From NCBI GenBank assembly GCA_034687125.1, contig JAQGBZ010000606.1, forward strand, positions 1 to 27,369: 27,369 nucleotides of DNA. Direction: 5' to 3'. The position numbers and the translations under genes are program-made. The stretch comes from Neelides folsomi. Lineage: Eukaryota > Arthropoda > Collembola > Neelipleona > Neelidae. The notes under the pieces are model-generated. The model saw only the letters and a list, made by a program, of their open reading frames with translations. It was not told the origin of the DNA and made no database searches. Each line of letters starts with the position of its first letter. The stretch's first letter is position 1. This document shows positions 21,957-27,369 of the stretch, in pieces.

Positions 21957-22873
21957 ATGAAACTTGTCCTTTTTCTCTCCGGCGCCGTCGCCATTTTTGG
22001 TAAGAGACATAATAGATTATACTTCAAATATGGATTTATTTTTTACTAATCATCGAATTATATTATTTGAAAATTGAAAATTATTATTAAATTAATTCGA
22101 TTAATAAAATAATTTTAAAAGCTGTATGTTACGGCCAAATAAATGTACCGAAACCGGCTGGGGATGCACTCACGCAGGCAATGAATATTTACTCCACACC
22201 TGACGGAAAATGTCAAGTTCCGTATTGCCAATGCACATTGAATGCTCCCGTCGTAGGAGAATTTTTCACTAGTGTTTGCACTATTGATGCCCCTTGCAAC
22301 CATAATGCAACTGGAACATGCAACTTCGTCAACAAAGGATGTCGTCTATCTAATAGACCACTTACAGATGTAAAAAATAATTTTTATAACTTATAATTTT
22401 CATTCTTTTGTGTTTAATGTTCAAAATATAATTACTTTTTTTATATTTATATAAAAACTTTTGCATTTAGTAGTTTATACTTTATTTCACAAACAAAAGT
22501 GCTGAGTTCAAAGTTCGCGGAAAAAATTCCCATAACAAATACACATGTAAATATTTTCCGCCAACTTTGAACTCAGCACTTTTGTTTGTGAAATAAAGTA
22601 TTGTTAGTAGGCGTTAATAAAAAATCTAAAATTGAATTATTATTTTTAAAAGTTATTGGTAAATATGTTTTTTAGGCATGCAAAGCCTCGACTGCCACCG
22701 TTTGTAGAGGAAATGCACTCACATTTGTGGGGGCCATTTTGAAAGCGTTAACTGGCCTTCCTGACCTTGGCCTTCCTGGCCTTCGTGACCTTGTCCGTAG
22801 TCGTTTAAACGCAACTGAATTAAATGCTTACGACCAGATAATTAGTGGTGCCAAAGTTTGTTTGATCCCTTGA
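21957..22873 (+). CDS. Secreted Cys-rich protein of unrecognised family
   Basis: Three exons, 21957-21999, 22122-22369 and 22676-22873; 489 bases, 162 aa, in frame throughout. The signal peptide is MKLVLFLSGAVAIFAVCYG. The centre is Cys-rich: GKCQVPYCQCTLN, SVCTIDAPC, GTCNFVNKGC, with an N-glycosylation site NAT. The C-terminal exon has ACKAS and TVCRG, then a Leu/Pro/Gly run built on LTGLPDL-GLPGLRDL repeats, and ends AKVCLIP. I recognise no named family. If intron 2 were retained, a TAA at 22394-22396 would give a shorter form ending NNFYNL. The exon 2 acceptor (aaaag) is weak in pyrimidines. Its start lies 502 bases from the divergent defensin-like gene. Confidence 0.75.
22478..22600. mobile_element. 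Near-perfect foldback element inside an intron
   Basis: Arms CTTTATTTCACAAACAAAAG... (from 22480) and its inverse (ending 22598) match over about 45 bases with a single mismatch (c/g near 22526), around a loop of about 30 bases. TA flanks both ends, as in a Tc1/mariner-type foldback MITE. It lies in intron 2 of the gene at 21957-22873, so its transcript would form a strong hairpin. Confidence 0.8.
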
Positions 22874-22975
22874 CCAATTTTTCATCGATTAAACTATAAA
22901 GAGAATGAAAAATATTTAATTATTTTTAATTATAAATGTAAATTCGGATATGAAAATTCTAAAGTTTAGATCGTG

Positions 22976-22981
22976 AATAAA
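22976..22981 (+). terminator. Poly(A) signal of the plus-strand Cys-rich gene
   Basis: AATAAA about 100 bases after the stop codon. Confidence 0.4.
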
Positions 22982-23161
22982 TTAATTATTTTATTGTAAT
23001 AACAATAGGATTTGTCTTTATTTCAACGTGTTAATTATTTCATAATTCAATCATAAATTCAATATCCATTGAGGTTCTCAAATCTTCCATATTCAGCATT
23101 CTCATACATAAAATATATTTCAATTTAGGTGATTACAATGTGCTATGAACTATGTACTATG

Positions 23162-23490
23162 TACAGGGTGGGTCAGAAGTCGAGGCGTATTTTTAATGAG
23201 TGATATCTTTTTTATTTAGAAACCGAATTTCATATATATATATATATAAATCATATTTCATATAATTTAAGTGAAACCTTTTTAACTCGTCAATTTATCT
23301 CTATTTACTTTAATATACATATCTCTGCTACCAACATTCAGTTGCCTCGCATCCTCTCTTTTGCACATAGCAACCAGGGGTTTCCGCGAATGCTTTTAGC
23401 TAATAACCTTTTTCAATTCAACCAGAATAGACTGGCTTTTTGATATGACCCCAGATGAAGAAATCGAGGGGAGTAAGATCGGAAGGGATT
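23162..23490 (-). mobile_element. Mariner-like transposon remnant, 3' end
   Basis: The plus strand begins TA-CAGGGTGGGTCAGAAGTC, a mariner-type terminal end. Reading the minus strand, 23487-23435 gives PSDLTPLDFFIWGHIKKPVY, the conserved catalytic block of mariner/IS630-type transposases, followed by a stop and a frameshifted C-terminus with pieces such as KAF and R..QLNVGSRD. The N-terminal part is missing here. A (TA)n run interrupts the 3' UTR near 23232-23248. Confidence 0.8.
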
Positions 23491-23958
23491 TTTATTATTA
23501 ACAATCTTAATGAAGATTGACGCATACACCTCTTTAAAGAATGGTCCAGAGTTTGGTTTGTTTTATTAATGATTTAATGAATAATTAATAAAAAAACGAG
23601 CAAACTCTAGATCATCCTTCACATAATTATATGTAATTATTTTAGCTAGTTGTCATAAAAACAACTAAAATACGTAGATATACATAAATAATTGCATTCA
23701 CATCTATGTATTTAACATGCATTTGTTTTTATATTATTTTCAAGTTTTAAATATGATTTTTGAACAATATCATTGAAAATGAATAAACCCAATTTATGAA
23801 ATTAATTTACGAAATATGCATATGTAAATTTATGAAAATCAGGAAAAATATATTTTTTAAACAATAATATTATATTCTCGATTTTATATTATATTGATTT
23901 AAATTAAAAGTTTTTAATTATTCCAATTCAAAAATCTACATGAATATTTAATAATCCA
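23491..23958. other. Intergenic, AT-rich
   Basis: No gene. A small inverted repeat (TAGTTGT...ACAACTA) lies near 23646-23668. Confidence 0.35.
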
Positions 23959-23964
23959 TTTATT
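23959..23964 (-). terminator. Poly(A) signal of the minus-strand Cys-rich gene
   Basis: AATAAA about 35 bases after the stop at 23997-23999. Confidence 0.5.
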
Positions 23965-23996
23965 TCAATTTGACAAACCAGCTATAAAAGGCAGAA

Positions 23997-24916
23997 TTAG
24001 TTATTCGGGCAACATGTACACCAGCGAATTGGACTTAATGTTGTTGGAATCACCGGAATCCAATTGCAGATATGTCCAGTGTAAGTGGTAGTATCATTGG
24101 TATTATCTTTATACCATTCTGTGCATTTGCAATTTTGGTCTGGCACACACTTAACACTGTAAGCGCTCAGAGGAGGACCCAATGCTTGAGTCTTTACAAA
24201 CAAAATTAATTAATTCAGATAAGAATAAGAATAATAATAAAATAATAAAATCTTACATTTGGTTCCCTTTTACTATCACATCCATCGGATGGGCATTTGC
24301 AATGGAATGGATAGGCTGAAATCGGGAAGTAATTGTTTAAAATTGGCTGGGCCTCGCATTGAGTCGTATCCTGTTTTCCTCCGCACGAAGCCCCGCAAAT
24401 GTATTTCCCGTTAATGTTTTGAACTGTGTAACAGCTTCCAAAAAAGTTTTTGGGTGGGATGATGCTTTCAACTTGACCTGGGTCATTTGCATTACATTGC
24501 AAGTTCCCGAGGTAAGTGTTGCCAAGGACAGAATTGAGAATGTCTAGAAGATTCACATTCACGGTGCATTGGTTGGGCAATGGGGTGGAGGCCCCGTTGA
24601 TATTACTTCCCAAGGGAAGAGTAACGTTAAAACCCACCACTGCTAATAAATTTAATAATGTATTCATAGTGCTGCTGGAAGGGACGAGTGAACTTGAAGC
24701 TAACGATAAGCCGATTGAACCAATGACCTGTAAATAAAGTATAATTGTTACCAAAAGGTTTTAATTCTTAATTACCTGTAGTATTGGTTGAATTGAAAGA
24801 ATTACATGATATTATCTACTACAAATATGGAGGTAGAAAATAATAAAAATTTATTAAATCGCCAATGTATTGGTGGTGATATTAAAACTTACCAAGATAA
24901 AGGTTAGGAACTTCAT
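23997..24916 (-). CDS. Secreted Cys-rich protein of unrecognised family
   Basis: Three exons, 24916-24893, 24727-24257 and 24191-23997; 690 bases, 229 aa, all junctions phase 0. Exon 1 gives only MKFLTFIL; with exon 2 it forms the signal peptide (...VIGSIGLSLASS). The mature part starts Ser/Leu-rich, then has about 17 cysteines: NQCTVN, LQCNAN, GSCYTV, YICGASCGG, TQCEAQ, FHCKCPSDGC, and in exon 3 VKCVPDQNCKC, HICNW, WCTCCPNN. N-glycosylation sites include NVT and NDT. Two C-K-C motifs recur in modules with similar spacing, hinting at an internal duplication. I cannot assign a known family; a cuticular, gland or immune secretion is possible. Mariner-type remnants lie on both sides. Confidence 0.75.
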
Positions 24917-25359
24917 GGCTAAGCTGTTTGGAAACTATTGATGCAGCTAAAAGTTAATTTGACATTTAAGTATAAATGACCTTATGATCTTTCCTTGTGA
25001 AATTCATGTTCAACTCTGACTTGGGAGAATTTATCTTAAATGTTAAAGATCTGTGCATTTTTATTTAATATTAAGTATACGCATATTTATAAAAGATTAG
25101 GTTTATGTATAACCTAACAACTTATCTTTACTACATTACATATTATGCAAGTATGGTACATAATATGCATGTTAACGTTATTATTGTTATTTAGGTATGA
25201 CTTATGAAATGGAGTTATGATTATTTAATTAGGTATGACCGTAGGATAATTGATAATATAATGAAGATTATTAATTTAGGTATAATTACACAATGTGGGG
25301 ACGCGCGATATAAAATAAAAGGTAAGTGTTTATACTAATTCGACTATGCTAATTAGGAA
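24917..25359. other. Intergenic, AT-rich
   Basis: It contains the upstream region of the preceding Cys-rich gene, with a TATA-like TTATACTTAA near 24975, and no other gene. Several taggtatga repeats occur near 25190-25240. Confidence 0.35.
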
Positions 25360-26114
25360 ACTGAGGGTGATTCGTTCCCATTTGAAGGTTTTTATTTAAT
25401 CTTTCTGATGTGAATATCTTTGGTATTTATTTTCAATCTGTCTACCTTCATTTGGGTGGATTAGAAGAAGCTGTCTACTCTACTGGGCTATTTTGACCCT
25501 TTCATTGTCGATTGATGCCCAGATTTTTTGGAAATCACTTTCACCCTTCACTTTTTATAGTGTACCTGTTATTAACGTGGGTTTCTTTAAGATGATGAGC
25601 CGTCATTTATCTTCTTATTACCCTCAAAAAAATTATTCTTAAATATCCTATGAATCATTGCATTGCTCAGGTGAAACTTTTTGGCCATGACTCCCGTTGA
25701 TTTGGAGGATTCGACATATCCGAGAAAAGACTCAATTTCCTGATGGTTCACCTTTATGGGAGTTTGCTCAATCGGAGAGTTTGGGAATCCTTTACTTTTG
25801 GCACATATTCTTTTCCCAATTTCATTTTTGATATTGCTAATTTCTCCTATTGAAATATAATGACCCAACTCCTGCATTTTAAATTTAATTTTTGCGGCTA
25901 AGAGTTTTAAAATTAAAAAGGCTAGAACCTTGCCTTCAATTTCAGGTCTAACTGACTTAACCATTATAATTAAAATCAGATCTGATTTTTATTTGATCAT
26001 ATATAATGTGTTCAATAGAACTAAGGACAATTGGTGGTAAAAATTAGCATGTTAATGAAGATATTAAATAAAGATGTAAGAACCATTCAAATGGGAGTGA
26101 ATCATACCCTCAGT
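25360..26114 (-). mobile_element. Decayed DNA transposon with HTH transposase fragment
   Basis: A 755-bp element bounded by inverted ends: ACTGAGGGTGATTCGTTCCC on the left, and on the right the inverse of ACTGAGGGTATGATTCACTC. Both continue into CATTTGAA and, more loosely, a shared TTTATTTAAT. No clear target duplication is visible. It encloses the HTH fragment below. Compared with full transposons it has lost most of the catalytic region. Confidence 0.65.
25587..25964 (-). pseudogene. Transposase N-terminal fragment with helix-turn-helix
   Basis: 125 codons, starting MVKSVRPEIEGKVLAF and containing a helix-turn-helix-like segment (STGVMAKKFHLSNAMIHRIF) near residues 88-107, like the DNA-binding part of Tc1/mariner or pogo-type transposases. 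The frame then meets a TAA and further stops before the element's left end, and no DDE/D catalytic block follows. The exact superfamily is not certain. Confidence 0.55.
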
Positions 26115-26160
26115 ACATATCAACTTATGAAAACATAACTAGGTATCTGGTACTGATGCT

Positions 26161-26712
26161 GTATTCCCGGGAACGCTCCCATATATTCCCATATTAGGAA
26201 ACGTTCATGGGAGCGCTCGCATATAGGATTGGCCATAAGTATCTTTATTTTTATACGATTGTTTATTTAATGGCCCACCCTGTACATTCCCATACATGTG
26301 TTCCCACCAACGTTCCCGGCAACCATGTTTCTGGCATGGGAACGTTCCCAAAGCCCGAAAGCCTATAAATTTTTTATACGTATCAAAATATAAAGTAAAA
26401 TTGTTCATCGTTTACAAGATTTACAACTATTTTATGTATAATCTATAATTGTAAACATTGCATTGCAAAAATTTTTCTTTAAATTTATTTTTTAATTGAC
26501 GTTTATTTGTCGTTTATCCTACTTTAACATACGTAATAGTTATATTGTATTATGATTAAGTGTATGTTTCCTGTTACTAAAATAGATTACAAACATATCT
26601 TTAGGGTTGCCGAATTCACGAGAACGCTCGTATTTGGGAGCGTTCCCTGGAACATTCCCGGGAATATTCCCAGGAACGTTCCCATATGTTCCTATCTATT
26701 CCCATATACCAC
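26161..26712. repeat. Clustered 12-bp GGGAACGTTCCC-type palindromes
   Basis: Three clusters (26166-26216, 26286-26350 and 26619-26708) of the unit GGGAA-YR-TTCCC and variants such as CGGGAACGCTCCC. The third has three consecutive 12-bp units. Clusters one and three are roughly inverted relative to each other (ATTCCCGGGAA...CGCTCCCA-ATA), so the block may be a diverged inverted-repeat element of about 550 bp. Confidence 0.6.
26270..26285 (-). mobile_element. Solo mariner-like terminal end
   Basis: TGGCCCACCCTGTA, the inverse of TACAGGGTGGGCCA. It matches the end at 23162 at 12 of the first 13 positions and faces it. It may be a separate truncated copy inserted in the palindromic block. Confidence 0.5.
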
Positions 26713-27012
26713 CATTCGTAATCCGCTACATAATTGTAAGCCGTAACGAAGAATACATTCATGAGTAATCAAATTTGGATAAATTATTGTATTTTCATTA
26801 ACTTTGTATTAATCTTGTTATTTTTTCCAAGGCTGCACTGTTTGAATATATTCCAATATTCCACATCAAATTGGTGGATTTTTTAATTACTAATATTAAT
26901 TACCAGAGCTTGTATAGGATAGATATAAATAATATGTATTGTATGTTATGTGTGTCCAAAATGAAGATTATTTACATTTTTTTCTGTTATCAGCTTCAGC
27001 TTATATTGGATG
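26713..27012. other. Intergenic
   Basis: No gene, RNA or repeat recognised. Confidence 0.3.
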
Positions 27013-27087
27013 TGGCAATAGTTTGACATATTTTATAGATTTAGATTATGTTTTATCGAGTTTATCGAATATGTCAAACTATTGCCA
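27013..27087. repeat. Perfect 20-bp inverted repeat (hairpin)
   Basis: TGGCAATAGTTTGACATATT at 27013-27032 and its exact complement at 27068-27087, separated by 35 bases that include a duplicated tttatcga. It could be a small foldback element. Confidence 0.75.
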
Positions 27088-27230
27088 TAAATTTACATTT
27101 GTACATGTTCTGGGATTGGGATTGTGGAAAAGTTAAAGTTCAAAGGCGTAAATAGGATAATAGTGGATCAAAGCCTATGGTCAAGATCAAGTCAAGGATT
27201 GAGGATTGGAGATTCCGAATGGAACTCCAA

Positions 27231-27307
27231 TGTAGCCGGGTCAAATGGCCTACTGAATGAAATAGTAGCCGGGTTAGAATAGTAGCCGGTTCCAAATAAT
27301 AGCCGGG
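27231..27307. repeat. Dispersed TAGCCGG repeat
   Basis: Four copies of (A)GTAGCCGG(GT) or AATAGCCGGG at 27233, 27266, 27283 and 27300, spaced 33, 17 and 17 bases. It may be the edge of a larger repeat leaving the window. Confidence 0.5.
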
Positions 27308-27369
27308 AACACAATATTGTTTCAGTAAGCATGAACGTATATTAATAATATTGTCTATATTTTAGTCAA

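Noticed and set aside
24359..24737. Two plus-strand frames opposite the Cys-rich gene
   Set aside because: They are antisense shadows of exon 2 of the minus-strand gene, which has a consistent three-exon model.
26619..26708. Heat-shock element array
   Set aside because: GAA-NN-TTC pairs occur, but the 4-base spacing between pairs is wrong for HSF arrays and no gene follows; kept only as a repeat.
26552..26746. 64-codon frame with repeated PGNIPRNVP-like pattern
   Set aside because: The apparent peptide repeat is just the translation of the 12-bp palindromes.
1..27369. CRISPR array, rRNA or tRNA genes, bacterial operons
   Set aside because: No regularly spaced repeats of CRISPR type, no recognised tRNA box or rRNA sequence, and splicing shows a eukaryotic nuclear region.

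Overview
The window is animal nuclear DNA: very AT-rich, with genes split by short GT-AG introns, AATAAA poly(A) signals and short decayed DNA transposons. The gene types (ML-domain lipid carrier, DUF4789-like secreted protein, C2H2 fingers with a ZAD-like N-terminus, F-box/LRR protein, papain-family protease, small Cys-rich secreted peptides) suggest an arthropod. A springtail-like hexapod is my best guess from gene content alone.

Layout. 439-1376 (-): four-exon NPC2/ML gene with a TATA/Inr promoter. 2151-4871 (-): decayed ZAD-like/C2H2 gene. 6481-7382 (+): three-exon secreted Cys-rich protein, probably DUF4789. 7909-8817 (+): intronless broken C2H2 gene. 9449-10819 (+): five-exon cathepsin L-like protease. 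11052-12279 (-): two-exon class A GPCR, tail to tail with the protease. 13236-13602: hAT-type MITE with an 8-bp target duplication. 14263-17350 (-): six-exon F-box/LRR gene with a second MITE in an intron. 18196-20321 (-): second ZAD-like/C2H2 pseudogene, paralogous to the first. 20919-24916: three small secreted Cys-rich genes, one with a defensin-like (CS-alpha-beta) cysteine pattern; the first two are divergently arranged. From about 23160 to the end: transposon remnants, iterated 12-bp palindromes and a hairpin.

The coding models were built by hand: each listed exon set keeps frame across all junctions and ends in a stop. I see no operon-like or pathway relation among the neighbours. The most coherent block is the secreted Cys-rich cluster at 20.9-24.9 kb, which could serve defence or the extracellular surface. 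The zinc-finger genes carry many frameshifts and stops while the long exons around them (1031, 818 and 812 bp) are clean, so decay is more likely than poor sequence.
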